In this document: in pieces, positions 26,919 to 36,377 of the stretch
Position numbering within the stretch: position 1 is the stretch's first letter
Layout: each line of letters starts with the position of its first letter
Origin: an uncultured Erythrobacter sp.
Lineage (GTDB): Bacteria > Pseudomonadota > Alphaproteobacteria > Sphingomonadales > Sphingomonadaceae
Length of the DNA stretch: 64,000 nucleotides
NCBI GenBank assembly: GCA_947503275.1
Contig: CANNCZ010000002.1
Location: 516,733-580,732 of the forward strand
Direction of reading: 5' to 3'
Program-made: the position numbers and the translations under genes
Notes under the pieces: generated by a model
Database searches by the model: none
Told to the model about the DNA's origin: nothing
What the model saw: the letters and a program-made list of their open reading frames with translations, nothing else

Positions 26919-27808
26919 AAAAAGTCTTTAAGTGTGCGTATAAACTTGCCGAATTGATCGTGGTGCAGCCAGTGCCCCGCCTTCTCAAATTCGATCACTT
27001 CTGCGGTGTTGAAGTAATCTAGCCGCCCGTCCTTTTCCGGGTTTGAGGCCCAGCTATCTGCGCCATAAAGCAGCAAGGTCGGACAGGTGATCGCCCCCCA
27101 CACCGCTTCCATAAATTCATCCGCGACATCCTCGACGCCCCAGACGTTGAGATGCGGATCAAACTTCCAGCTATAGGTGCCGTCCTCATTGCGGTTCACC
27201 CCATGGATAGTCAGATGCCGCGCCTGATCCTCTGTCAGGTATGAATTCTCCTCAATCATCCGCGCAAAGGCGGCTTCGATGCTCTCATATTTGCGCGGTG
27301 TGCGCCCGGCGGCCTTGCGCTTTTTCGCGATCCATTCCGCCATGCGTTCGGGATAGGGCACTTCGCGTTGCTTAGCTTTCCATTCGGGCGACGGGCCAAG
27401 CCCCTCAATGGCCACCAGTTTCGTCACCATATCGGGGAACATACCAGTGTATCGGAGCGCAACATTGCCGCCCATGGAATGCGATACAATGCGCACCGGT
27501 CCAACCCCCAGCTGGTGGATCAGCTGAGCCAGATCATAGACCATATCATTTGAGTTGTAGTTTCCGTCTGACACCCACTCGCTGTCGCCATGCCCACGAT
27601 GGTCCATGGCGATGACATGGTAGTCGTCGCGCAAAGCCTCCGCCGTCCAGTCCCAATTGCGGGCATGATCACGTCCGCCATGCACCAGCACGAGCGTCGG
27701 TTTGTCCTCGCCTCCCTGTGGCCTACCCCAATCGAGATAGTTGAGGCGCAGGCGCTGAGATATGAATGTTTGCGAAGTCGGGCCAGATGCTGTCATGCCT
27801 CGCAGCAT
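26915..27808 (-). CDS. Alpha/beta hydrolase
   Basis: 297 residues (or 293 if ATG 27796 is used; neither start has a strong ribosome site). The nucleophile elbow is SHSMGG near residue 110, with the oxyanion loop LVHGGRDHARNW before it, MDHRGHGDSEW between, and the acid and His in LLYGADS and GHWLHHDQF. Substrate unknown; epoxide hydrolase and esterase relatives share this sequence plan. First gene of a three-gene overlapping operon, 28 bp after the prfC stop. Confidence 0.9.
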   Translation of the reverse strand: MLRGMTASGPTSQTFISQRLRLNYLDWGRPQGGEDKPTLVLVHGGRDHARNWDWTAEALRDDYHVIAMDHRGHGDSEWVSDGNYNSNDMVYDLAQLIHQLGVGPVRIVSHSMGGNVALRYTGMFPDMVTKLVAIEGLGPSPEWKAKQREVPYPERMAEWIAKKRKAAGRTPRKYESIEAAFARMIEENSYLTEDQARHLTIHGVNRNEDGTYSWKFDPHLNVWGVEDVADEFMEAVWGAITCPTLLLYGADSWASNPEKDGRLDYFNTAEVIEFEKAGHWLHHDQFGKFIRTLKDFL

Positions 27809-27835
27809 TGCCGCGAACCGCAGGCCGCTGCAAGT

Positions 27836-29368
27836 CTAGCGCTCTTTGGTCGCCGAAAAGGTGAGGTCAGGGTTCTTTTCAACCTGATAATTCACGTCCC
27901 AAGGACTCTTCGCCATAAAAACCAGATCGCCGTCGCGGTCGCGCGCGAGGTTCGCGCGGTTAAAGCCTTCGAACTCGTCGAGCGCGCCCTGCTCTCCTTT
28001 GACCCAGCGTGCAGTAGCGAAAGGAGCGGCCTCCAGCCCAGCCTCAACCTTATACTCCGCTGAAAGCCGCGAGATCAGCACTTCAAGCTGAAGCTGACCG
28101 ACGACGCCGACTATGTGCTGCGCACCGATTTCAGGATAGAACACTTGGATCACGCCCTCTTCGGACAAGTCATCCAGCGCCTTGCGAAGTTGTTTCGTCT
28201 TTGTTGGGTCTTTGAGCTGCACACGGCGCAGAATCTCAGGCGCGAAATTCGGTAGGCCGGTAAAGCGCAGCTGATCTTTCTCCGAAAGCGTGTCGCCCAC
28301 ACGCAAAGTGCCGTGGTTGGGAATACCTATAATATCACCAGCCTCAGCAGTGTCAGCGATCTCGCGGTCCTGCGCAAAGAATAGGATCGGCGAATGTATC
28401 GCAATGGGCTTGCCAAGGCCCGACGGGGTCAGTTTCATACCGCGTTTGAATGTGCCCGAAACTTGTCGCATGAAGGCGATACGGTCGCGGTGATTGGGGT
28501 CCATATTCGCCTGAACCTTGAAGATGAAGCCGCTCACTTCATCATGGTCAGGCTCAATCAGCTCATCGCCTGCAGGTTGTGGGCGTGGCGGCGGCGCAAA
28601 TTTCGCGATAGCTTGGATCAGCTCGGTGACACCAAAGTTTTTAAGCGCGGAGCCGAAGAATACAGGCGTCAGATCGCCGCTGAGGTAAGCGCGCATGTCG
28701 AATTGGGGATAGCCGACCTGCGCCAACTCAGCCTCTTCAGCGAAGTCATCGGGGATTTCCGGATTGGCGTCGCGTTTGCCGAGAAACTCTTTGGACGGCC
28801 CCTCTGGACGGCTAACCTCACCTGTTGCGAAATTGAGCACGCCTTCAAACTGTCCGCCCATGCCGATGGGCCACATTTGCGGTGACACATCCAGCGCCAG
28901 CAGATCGGCAACTTCGTCCAGCGTTTCAAACGGATCGCGGCCTTCGCGGTCGACCTTGTTGACGAAGGTGATGATTGGCAGATTGCGCAGCCGGCAAACC
29001 TCAAACAATTTGCGCGTTTGCGGCTCAATCCCTTTGGCCGCGTCGATCACCATGACCGCCGAATCCACGGCTGTCAGTGTGCGATACGTATCTTCGGAGA
29101 AATCCTCGTGACCCGGCGTATCGAGCAGGTTGAAGGTCACGCCCTCCCGCTCAAACGTCATGACAGAAGACGTGACCGAAATGCCGCGCTGCTGCTCGAT
29201 TTTCATCCAGTCAGAGCGTGCACGCCTCTGCTGCCCGCGCGCCTTAACCTCGCCCGCCAGATGGATCGCGCCTCCTTGCAGCAACAGCTTTTCTGTCAGC
29301 GTGGTTTTACCAGCATCCGGGTGCGAGATAATCGCAAAGGTGCGACGGGAGTTTTGAGTGTCTGCCAT
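27836..29368 (-). CDS. prfC: Peptide chain release factor 3
   Basis: 510 residues. GTPase motifs: SHPDAGKTTLTE (G1), RGISVTSS (G2), DTPGHEDFSEDT (G3) and NKVDREGRDP (G4). RF3 releases RF1/RF2 from the ribosome after termination. The final third (LLISRLSAEYKVE-like region ending in DVNYQVEKNPDL) matches RF3 rather than EF-G or LepA. It follows pheT by 18 bp and may share its transcript. Confidence 0.97.
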   Translation of the reverse strand: MADTQNSRRTFAIISHPDAGKTTLTEKLLLQGGAIHLAGEVKARGQQRRARSDWMKIEQQRGISVTSSVMTFEREGVTFNLLDTPGHEDFSEDTYRTLTAVDSAVMVIDAAKGIEPQTRKLFEVCRLRNLPIITFVNKVDREGRDPFETLDEVADLLALDVSPQMWPIGMGGQFEGVLNFATGEVSRPEGPSKEFLGKRDANPEIPDDFAEEAELAQVGYPQFDMRAYLSGDLTPVFFGSALKNFGVTELIQAIAKFAPPPRPQPAGDELIEPDHDEVSGFIFKVQANMDPNHRDRIAFMRQVSGTFKRGMKLTPSGLGKPIAIHSPILFFAQDREIADTAEAGDIIGIPNHGTLRVGDTLSEKDQLRFTGLPNFAPEILRRVQLKDPTKTKQLRKALDDLSEEGVIQVFYPEIGAQHIVGVVGQLQLEVLISRLSAEYKVEAGLEAAPFATARWVKGEQGALDEFEGFNRANLARDRDGDLVFMAKSPWDVNYQVEKNPDLTFSATKER

Positions 29369-29386
29369 GGGATTTTCGACGCCGCG

Positions 29387-31801
29387 TTAACCGCGCAGTT
29401 CTGCCCCCAGCTTTGCCGCCGCTGCGATCACCGCATCGGCGATCACCTTAAGCTCTGCGTCTTTATAACTCTTGTCTTGCGGTTGCAGCGTCACTTCGAG
29501 GGCGAGCGATTTTCGCCCCTCCGGTACGCCTTGGCCAGTGAACAGATCGAACACTTTCGCATCTACGATATTGGTTTTGTCCGCACCCTTTACCGCGCGC
29601 AGCAGGTCGCCTGCGGCTACACTGTCGGGGACCAGGAATGCAAAGTCGCGGGTGACCGCTTGGAGTGCGGGCGGAGTGAAGCTGGGCCGGGCGAAACTCA
29701 CCGGGCCCTTACCCGCTTTCTTGGCTGGTATTGCGTCGAGGAACACCTCAACCGCGGCCACTGGGCCGTCCATATCAAACGCCTTGAGCGTCGCGGGATG
29801 CAGCATGCCGAAACGGGCCAGCACCTTTTTCGGACCGAGCCGCAAAGTCGCTGATTGGCCGGGGTGGAATTGAGTGCCCGTACCCTCTACCACAGGCTCC
29901 ATCACCATCAGCTTGTCGGCAGGTGCGCCCGCCGCCGCGAGCAGCGACAACGCCGCGGTTTTCGCATCGAACGCATCGAATTGTGCCGCCTTGCCGTTTG
30001 CCCAGCCGCGCTGAGTTTTCTCACCGGCCAGCAAAATGCCAAGCGTCGCGCGCTCGTCGCTCACGCCATTATCCTCACAGAAATAGCGCCGCCCCAGCTC
30101 AAATACACGCGTGGTGCCAGAGCCGCGATCGGCGTTGCGTTTTGCCGCCAGCAACAGTCCTGGGATCAGCGACGGGCGCATCGCTTTCATGTCTTCGCTG
30201 ATCGGGTTATCGAGCACCCACAGGGCGTTGCCTTCGGGGTTGAAATGTTCGGCGGCGTCCATCGGCAGGAACGACCACGTCACCGCTTCATCGAGCCCGC
30301 TGCCAGCTGCTGCGCGGCGCAATTTGCGTTCCATTTGCTGCTGAGGCGTAGCGGTAGCGCGAGCGACCCCATCCATTCGCGGCAGTGCGACGCTTTCGAC
30401 CGCACCAAGTCCGTGAATGCGCACGACCTCTTCGACCAGATCGGCGGGCCCTTCTATATCATTGCGGCGCAAGGGGCAGGTCACGGCCCAATTGTCCGCC
30501 ACTTCGAAGCCGAGGCTTTCGAGAATGCGGCGTTGTTCATCGACAAGCACATCAACCCCGCCCAATCGGGCGGTTAGATTCGTATCGAACTGGACGACTT
30601 GGGCCTCACTCGGCGCAACGCCTGCACGCGCCTCTTCGCTGGCCGTGCCGCCTGCGAGCTCCACGATCAAGCCGGTCAGCAGATCGAGCCCTTCGGCCAA
30701 AAACGCAGGGTCAACCCCGCGCTCAAACCGGGTGCGAGCATCGGATGCCAGACCCAGCTTGCGACCTGTCACACCAATGCGCGCAGGGTCGAAATATGCA
30801 ATCTCGAGTAGCACATCGGTCGTGCCATCCTGAACGCCGGAATCCTCGCCGCCCATAATGCCGGCAATGTCATGAACCTGCGCGTCATCCGCGATCACGA
30901 CCATGCTGTCATCGAGCGTGTAGGTCTTCTCGTTCAGCGCCAGCACTTGCTCGCCCGCTTTTGCTCGCCGAGCAACGACCGCGCCCGACAACTTCGCCAG
31001 ATCATAGATATGCGCCGGGCGACCAAAGGCGAGCATCAGGTAATTCGTGAGGTCAACCAAAAGCGAAATCGGGCGCTGGCCTGCGCTGGCCAAACGTTGT
31101 TGCAGCCAGTCGGGTGAAGGTCCGTTTTTGACGCCTGTGATGACGCGGCCATAGAAGGCGGGACAGCCCTCGGGATCATCAGTGCGGATTTCAACAGGGC
31201 ATTCCCCGCTTGTCGCGAAGCCTGGGAAGGCAATAGGCTTCAACGTCCCCAGACCCGCAGCCGAGAGGTCGCGCGCGATGCCGTAAACGCCCATGCAATC
31301 GGGCCGGTTGGGCGTTATCGCAACGTCGATAACGGGTGATGATCCGCGATAATCGGCAAAGCTGTGCCCGATCGGTGCGTCATCGGGCAATTCGATGATG
31401 CCGTCGTGATCTTCGCCCAGTTCCAACTCACGCACAGAGCACATCATGCCATTGGATTCGACACCGCGAATGGCGCTCTTGCGAAGCTCCATACCGTTGG
31501 ACGGCACGACAGCGCCCGGTTGCCCGAGCACGCCCTTCATACCGGCGCGCGCATTGGGTGCACCGCATACGACCTGCAACGGATCGCCTGCGCCAGTGTC
31601 GACACTGAGCACTTGCAACTTGTCGGCATCAGGGTGCTTCTCGGCGCTCAACACATGCGCGACGGTAAAGCCCGCGAGGCGTGTCGCAGGGTCCTCGACC
31701 CCTTCAACCTCCAAACCAATAGCGTTGAGTGCATCGGTGATCTCAGAAAGCGTCGCCTCGGTTTCAAGGTGGTCTTTCAGCCACGTGAGTGAGAACTTCA
31801 T
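29387..31801 (-). CDS. pheT: Phenylalanine-tRNA ligase beta subunit
   Basis: 804 residues, full length. Domains in order: the EMAP/OB-like tRNA-binding domain (HPDADKLQVLSVDTG, near residue 55), B3/4 editing domain, B5 domain, the catalytic-like core, and the C-terminal anticodon-binding FDX-ACB domain (FARPSFTPPALQAVTRDFAF ... SYKDAEL). ATG overlaps the pheS stop by 4 bp. Forms the alpha2-beta2 synthetase with PheS. Confidence 0.97.
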   Translation of the reverse strand: MKFSLTWLKDHLETEATLSEITDALNAIGLEVEGVEDPATRLAGFTVAHVLSAEKHPDADKLQVLSVDTGAGDPLQVVCGAPNARAGMKGVLGQPGAVVPSNGMELRKSAIRGVESNGMMCSVRELELGEDHDGIIELPDDAPIGHSFADYRGSSPVIDVAITPNRPDCMGVYGIARDLSAAGLGTLKPIAFPGFATSGECPVEIRTDDPEGCPAFYGRVITGVKNGPSPDWLQQRLASAGQRPISLLVDLTNYLMLAFGRPAHIYDLAKLSGAVVARRAKAGEQVLALNEKTYTLDDSMVVIADDAQVHDIAGIMGGEDSGVQDGTTDVLLEIAYFDPARIGVTGRKLGLASDARTRFERGVDPAFLAEGLDLLTGLIVELAGGTASEEARAGVAPSEAQVVQFDTNLTARLGGVDVLVDEQRRILESLGFEVADNWAVTCPLRRNDIEGPADLVEEVVRIHGLGAVESVALPRMDGVARATATPQQQMERKLRRAAAGSGLDEAVTWSFLPMDAAEHFNPEGNALWVLDNPISEDMKAMRPSLIPGLLLAAKRNADRGSGTTRVFELGRRYFCEDNGVSDERATLGILLAGEKTQRGWANGKAAQFDAFDAKTAALSLLAAAGAPADKLMVMEPVVEGTGTQFHPGQSATLRLGPKKVLARFGMLHPATLKAFDMDGPVAAVEVFLDAIPAKKAGKGPVSFARPSFTPPALQAVTRDFAFLVPDSVAAGDLLRAVKGADKTNIVDAKVFDLFTGQGVPEGRKSLALEVTLQPQDKSYKDAELKVIADAVIAAAAKLGAELRG

Positions 31802-32898
31802 GTTTTTGCTCCCACACCAGCGGAAAGCGTCGGCTGATCATATGGCGAGAAGCCATAATGCGACAACCAGCGCGGATCGCCGTCAAAGAAGGCGCGCAAA
31901 TCGTTCATCCCATATTTGAGCATCGCAATCCGGTCGATTCCAAGGCCAAAGGCAAACCCCTGATATTCATCAGGATTGACACCGGCGAATTCGAGAACGC
32001 GGCGGTTCACCATCCCGCTTCCGCCCAGTTCCATCCAATCGTGACCTTCATCGTCACCATGTCCTCCGACGACGCGGCGGTCACCTTCATTGGCATAGCC
32101 GACATCGAACTCAACGCTGGGTTCGGTGAAGGGGAAGTAGGAAGGGCGCAGGCGCAAGGTAATGTCTTCACGCTCAAAGAACGCCTTGAAGAAGGTCTCC
32201 AGCGTCCATTTGAGGTGCCCCAGATGGATGTCGCGGTCGATCACCAAGCCTTCAACCTGATGGAACATCGGCGTGTGGGTAGCGTCGCTATCAGAGCGAT
32301 AGACACGTCCGGGCGCGATGATGCGAATGGGCGCACCTTGCTCTTTCATCGAGCGGATTTGGACCGGCGATGTGTGAGTGCGCAACAGCATCTTTCCACC
32401 ATCCGCCGCAGCATCCGGGAAGTAGAACGTGTCATGCATCGCGCGCGCGGGATGGCTTTCATCCATATTGAGCGCGGTAAAATTGTGCCAATCGTCTTCG
32501 ATCTCTGGCCCGGTCGCGACCGCAAAGCCCAGATCGGCGAAGATCTCTGCCAGCTCATCCATCACCTGGCTCACCGGGTGGATTGAACCCTGCGGCAGGT
32601 CAGGGCCCGGCAGTGTCAGATCAATCGTCTCATTAGCGAGCTGCGCTTCGAGAGCGGCACTTTCCAGCTGCACCTTCTTTGCATCAATGGCTCCCGCCAC
32701 TTCGGCGCGTACGGCTTGGATCGCGGGCGCGGCTTCTTTGCGCTCATCCGGGTTCATCTTCCCCAACGTCTTTAGCGCTAGGCTTACCCACCCCTTTTTG
32801 CCGAGCGCAGCCACGCGCTGTTCTTCGAGAGTGTCGAGAGAGGTTGCAGCCTCGATTTGGTCAAGCGTTGCTTGTTTGTTTGATGTGAGTTCGGTCAT
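31798..32898 (-). CDS. pheS: Phenylalanine-tRNA ligase alpha subunit
   Basis: 366 residues from ATG 32898. A coiled-coil N-terminus of about 90 residues is followed by the class II catalytic core: motif 2 region GRVYRSDSDATHTPMFHQVEG, and motif 3 GLGIDRIAMLKYG near the C-terminus. The frame could extend to 32952 without better evidence. I see no leader peptide upstream. Translation is coupled to pheT. Confidence 0.97.
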   Translation of the reverse strand: MTELTSNKQATLDQIEAATSLDTLEEQRVAALGKKGWVSLALKTLGKMNPDERKEAAPAIQAVRAEVAGAIDAKKVQLESAALEAQLANETIDLTLPGPDLPQGSIHPVSQVMDELAEIFADLGFAVATGPEIEDDWHNFTALNMDESHPARAMHDTFYFPDAAADGGKMLLRTHTSPVQIRSMKEQGAPIRIIAPGRVYRSDSDATHTPMFHQVEGLVIDRDIHLGHLKWTLETFFKAFFEREDITLRLRPSYFPFTEPSVEFDVGYANEGDRRVVGGHGDDEGHDWMELGGSGMVNRRVLEFAGVNPDEYQGFAFGLGIDRIAMLKYGMNDLRAFFDGDPRWLSHYGFSPYDQPTLSAGVGAKT

Positions 32899-32982
32899 GG
32901 TAGCCTGCTTCGCGTAAGCGCGTCCGCTAGCCTCAATTGCCCTCACTTGCAAAGCGCGTTTCGCACCATTGTCCTTTGGGCC

Positions 32983-33891
32983 CTACCCTTTGACCTCTCC
33001 AGCATTAGCCGCTGGGTCGTGCAGACCCTGCACCGCTTCACCCGCAATCGCCATTCGCGCCCGCGCCGCAGCAACCAGAAACGGCTTATCTAGCTTGGCA
33101 TAGGTGCTAGGACTCATTCCCATGAAGCGTTTGAAATCACGGACAAAATGCGCCTGATCATGGTATTGATAGTCCAGCGTGCTGAGCCAGTTGAGCGATG
33201 GGTCGAGCATGAATTGCGAAAGGCTTCGCAAGAACCGCTGGCGGCGCAGCAACAGTTTGGGCGTAAAGCCAAAAGCGCGCTTAGACAGCCGCTCCAACGA
33301 ACGGATATTCATCCCTACCCGGTCCGCCAATGATGCGACACTCGACAATTCGGGATCGACAAGAGCTGCGCTGATAGCGGCAATCTCTCTTTCCCGCGGA
33401 CACGGTGTCAGGGTGATCGCATCCATATGGCTTTCAATAGTCGCCAATTCCTGCGCGGGATCGCCATCACTTTCGGCAAGCGCACCAGCCAGAGTTGCGA
33501 AGGCGGCAAAGGCCGGGTCGACATCGCCATCCACCCCGCGATCCGCATATTCACTTGCCTCAATTCCGAATATGCACGCCCAGCCAAGCGGCATCAATCC
33601 GATGCCCCAGCCACTGCCTGTGCCATTGCGAAAGCGGGTCGCCTTACTTGTCGGCCCTGAAACTACGAAGGGTGGCGAAGGCTCTAGCGGATCACCGCCA
33701 ATCGCGCTGTGCGACCAACCTGCTTTCATAAACCGCACATTGGCCCACTCAGGATGCAGATAATCCTCCAACACCGGCTCACCGGGCGAGGTTTGAACCT
33801 GAGTGTGATAATAGGTGGTAACATAGGGGCGCAGCTTCGCGCTCGGCAGCGCAAAGCGGATCGAAACCGCATTTCCCAATTCAGCGTGCAT
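32983..33891 (-). CDS. AraC family transcriptional regulator (first of tandem pair)
   Basis: 302 residues. The C-terminal 100 residues carry the two helix-turn-helix motifs of AraC/XylS (SLADRVGMNIRSLERLSKRAFGFTP and YHDQAHFVRDFKRFMGMSPSTY). The N-terminal 170 residues form a sensor domain with WGIGLMPLGWACIF, not matching a common ligand family. Its closest visible relative is the next gene upstream, which shares the FGFTPKLLLRRQRF segment. It stands 84 bp from the pheS start on the same strand, with no obvious target gene. Confidence 0.9.
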   Translation of the reverse strand: MHAELGNAVSIRFALPSAKLRPYVTTYYHTQVQTSPGEPVLEDYLHPEWANVRFMKAGWSHSAIGGDPLEPSPPFVVSGPTSKATRFRNGTGSGWGIGLMPLGWACIFGIEASEYADRGVDGDVDPAFAAFATLAGALAESDGDPAQELATIESHMDAITLTPCPREREIAAISAALVDPELSSVASLADRVGMNIRSLERLSKRAFGFTPKLLLRRQRFLRSLSQFMLDPSLNWLSTLDYQYHDQAHFVRDFKRFMGMSPSTYAKLDKPFLVAAARARMAIAGEAVQGLHDPAANAGEVKG

Positions 33892-34002
33892 CGCGAAGGC
33901 TCACGTCACTCATCCCTATTGCATGGGTTCGATAGGGAAAGGGGCGCTAGGAAGAAACCGCAAATTTCGCAAACACAGAGGTGCTGTACTTGTCAGGGAT
34001 CC

Positions 34003-34941
34003 CTATCGATCTGGGTCAGAGACCGGCTTATCCAGCGTCTGTGCAGCGCTGCCCCAAACCCGAGCGCGTGCTTCCATGAACGAGGCAAGGATCGGATGAT
34101 CCAGCGCGGCGTAAGCGCTAGGCGTCATCGTCATAAACTCGGTGAATTCACGCGTGAACTGCGCCTGATCGTGGTATTCCTCATCCATCGCCTCGGTCCA
34201 ACGCGCACCGCGTTGCAGCATAAAGGTCGATAGGCTCCGCATGAAACGCTGACGCCGCATCAACAGTTTAGGCGTAAAGCCGAAATAGCGATGGCACATC
34301 CGCTCCAACGTTCGAATACTCATCCCGCACGCATCGGCAAGGTCGGAGACCGAGACAAAGTCGCCGCTGACCAGCGCCGTGTGGATGCGCGTAATCTTGG
34401 GCTCATCGCGATTGGGCTGCATCAGCCGCTCCAGCGTTTCATGCAGGAACGCCATTTGTTCCTCGGTCGAAACATTCGGATCGCACAGCACCTCTGACAG
34501 GCAATCGAATTTCGCATAATCGGCATGCGCCGCGCCATCATAGGCGGAGTTGGTCAGGTCAGTTGCATCAGCATCGAAGAACCGCGCCCAACCCAGCGGG
34601 AGGAAGCCAATGCCCCACATCCGCGTCGTGCCCAATGTAAACTTGCACGGCAGCGAGCTTGGGCCCGTCGCGGTAAAGCGCGCATTCTCTGTCACCATCC
34701 CACCAACCTCGGCGCGGGGTGCAGAGTGAGCGAAGAAGCGGATGTTCCCCCATTCCGGCTGGAGGTAGTCCTCGATCTGCTCTCCATCCTCACAATCCAG
34801 TGCGAGCTGGTAGAATGTCGTGAAGCACCCGTCGAATTGCTGCGGCGGAGCGTAAAAACGGCTGCGCACCGAACAGCGGGTCTCTTCATCGACCGATGTG
34901 TTCTCCGCCTTGACGCTGAATGTGTCCAACCGCTGCCCCAT
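34003..34941 (-). CDS. AraC family transcriptional regulator (second of tandem pair)
   Basis: 312 residues, the paralogue of the preceding gene. Shared blocks include the sensor motif WGIGFLPLGWARFF and the DNA-binding domain SDLADACGMSIRTLERMCHRYFGFTPKLLMRRQRF with YHDQAQFTREFTEFMTMTPSAY. The pair lies in a block where rplT would normally be followed by pheS, so it seems to be a lineage insertion followed by duplication. Ligand and targets are unknown; self-regulation or regulation of each other is possible. Confidence 0.9.
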   Translation of the reverse strand: MGQRLDTFSVKAENTSVDEETRCSVRSRFYAPPQQFDGCFTTFYQLALDCEDGEQIEDYLQPEWGNIRFFAHSAPRAEVGGMVTENARFTATGPSSLPCKFTLGTTRMWGIGFLPLGWARFFDADATDLTNSAYDGAAHADYAKFDCLSEVLCDPNVSTEEQMAFLHETLERLMQPNRDEPKITRIHTALVSGDFVSVSDLADACGMSIRTLERMCHRYFGFTPKLLMRRQRFMRSLSTFMLQRGARWTEAMDEEYHDQAQFTREFTEFMTMTPSAYAALDHPILASFMEARARVWGSAAQTLDKPVSDPDR

Positions 34942-35024
34942 AAGACGAGTTAAACGCGTTTGGCGGGAATATACAAGTGTTTTGGCGGCTTCCTACAAAT
35001 AGTGACAGGGGTAGACACACGAAA

Positions 35025-35054
35025 GGCTCCGACGCCTTTTCCAGCATCGGAGCC
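35025..35054 (-). terminator. Hairpin after rplT (probable terminator)
   Basis: GGCTCCGA and TCGGAGCC pair over a 14-base loop, 64 bp past the rplT stop. On the minus strand it is followed by TTTCGT, a short T run, so termination strength is uncertain. Confidence 0.55.
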
Positions 35055-35118
35055 CTCTCATGTCTCTAACTGCGCACAACGGGGCGCAGTAGGAAAGCGC
35101 AACGTCGTGCAGTTCGTA

Positions 35119-35478
35119 TCAGGCCGGAAGCGCGTCTTTCGCTTGCAGGATGATCGATTTAAAAGCCGCTTCTTCGTTCATCGCAAGATCAGCCATAACC
35201 TTACGGTCAAGCTCGATACCAGCCAGCTTTACGCCGTGCATGAACTGCGAATAGGTCAGACCTTCGGCGCGGACAGCCGCGTTGATGCGTTGGATCCAAA
35301 GCGCGCGGAAGGTGCGCTTTTTCGCTTTGCGATCACGATAAGCGTATTGACCAGCCTTCTCAACCGCCTGACGGGCGACGCGGATGGTGTTCTTCCGACG
35401 ACCGCGATAGCCTTTAGCCTGTTCGAGGAGCCGTTTGTGTTTCTGGCGCGTAGTAACGCCGCGTTTAATGCGTGGCAT
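35119..35478 (-). CDS. rplT: 50S ribosomal protein L20
   Basis: 119 residues. Basic N-terminus [20 protein letters not shown] and [20 protein letters not shown] are family signatures. L20 starts 50S assembly and, in many bacteria, represses its own operon. It follows rpmI by 46 bp. Confidence 0.98.
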   Translation of the reverse strand: MPRIKRGVTTRQKHKRLLEQAKGYRGRRKNTIRVARQAVEKAGQYAYRDRKAKKRTFRALWIQRINAAVRAEGLTYSQFMHGVKLAGIELDRKVMADLAMNEEAAFKSIILQAKDALPA

Positions 35479-35524
35479 ATTCGTATATCCTTGTGTGTGC
35501 CGGGGGGCCTTTCAGCCCACACCC

Positions 35525-35728
35525 TTAGCTCAACCCGTACGGGGCCCATTTTTTAATCGTGCGCGCATCAGGGTCAGAAGCGACCGATGTGCCACGGTTC
35601 TGGCGGATATACTTTGCATTGTGGCTCATCAGACGGTGACGCTTACCAGCGACGCCGTGCTTGACCTTGCCTGTTGCGGTGATCTTGAAGCGTTTCTTCA
35701 CACCGCTTTTGGTCTTAAGCTTGGGCAT
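35525..35728 (-). CDS. rpmI: 50S ribosomal protein L35
   Basis: 67 residues from ATG 35728, because GGAG sits 6 nt before it and L35 proteins start [14 protein letters not shown]; an ATG at 35734 directly touches the ribosome site. No infC gene precedes it, unlike in many bacteria; upstream on the same strand lies the end of the prs operon. The 229 bp before it must hold its promoter; I see no clear L20-binding pseudoknot there. Confidence 0.97.
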   Translation of the reverse strand: MPKLKTKSGVKKRFKITATGKVKHGVAGKRHRLMSHNAKYIRQNRGTSVASDPDARTIKKWAPYGLS

Positions 35729-35957
35729 TTTCATCTCCTAAGTCAGAGACACATCAAATCAGCCCTGGCAGCCCTTGTGAGCCAGGCCGATCACTTGATT
35801 CGTGTCGTTGAAGGTGCGCCCAATAGGACCACTGCCCACAGTACGCAAGCGTTTTGGTGCCCTGAAAGACCCGGCGCCGCGCGACCTAAACCGCGCAAGG
35901 GGCTACTTTGCGAACAATCAGCCGCCCGCCGAGCCTATGAAGCCACGGGAAATACCG

Positions 35958-36377
35958 TCAGCCGCCTGAGTAAATCGACCGGCCCGTCTCTTTGAGCCAT
36001 TCCGCAAAATTGCCGCTCGCAATCAGCTCTGCGCCCTGCGGCAAATCGGCAGTCCAGAGATAGGCGTCTGCCTGTGTGTCGCTATATCCATCCCAGCCAT
36101 CGACCGGTACAGCTTTGCGCGTGTAATCCGCCCTTTCGAACGCATCGACTGCGGCAATATCGACCGCGCTCGCTTCATGGATCGTACCATGGACGATAGT
36201 GGAATAACGCGCCTGCGTCAGGATCAATGCCGGATGCCAGCCGCTTGGCGTCGGTATCACATAGAGCGCACCCAGCGTTGTCGCCGGTGCCCCTAGGCCA
36301 AGTCCGGTAAGGAAAGGCCAATCCCCGCCATCCGGGCCAAAACCCTCTTGAAGGACACCGTAGAAAAAGAGCTTCAT
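35958..36377 (-). CDS. Gamma-glutamylcyclotransferase-like (AIG2 fold) protein
   Basis: 139 residues. The family entry motif FFYGVLQEGF (YGxL) begins at residue 4, and ARYSTIVHGTIHEAS and DAFERADYTRKAVPV fit the GGCT fold, with Glu of FERADY as the likely general base. These enzymes split gamma-glutamyl amides such as from glutathione, but many members are of unknown substrate. Last gene of the prs operon, overlapping the SecD-P1-like gene by 4 bp. Confidence 0.85.
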   Translation of the reverse strand: MKLFFYGVLQEGFGPDGGDWPFLTGLGLGAPATTLGALYVIPTPSGWHPALILTQARYSTIVHGTIHEASAVDIAAVDAFERADYTRKAVPVDGWDGYSDTQADAYLWTADLPQGAELIASGNFAEWLKETGRSIYSGG

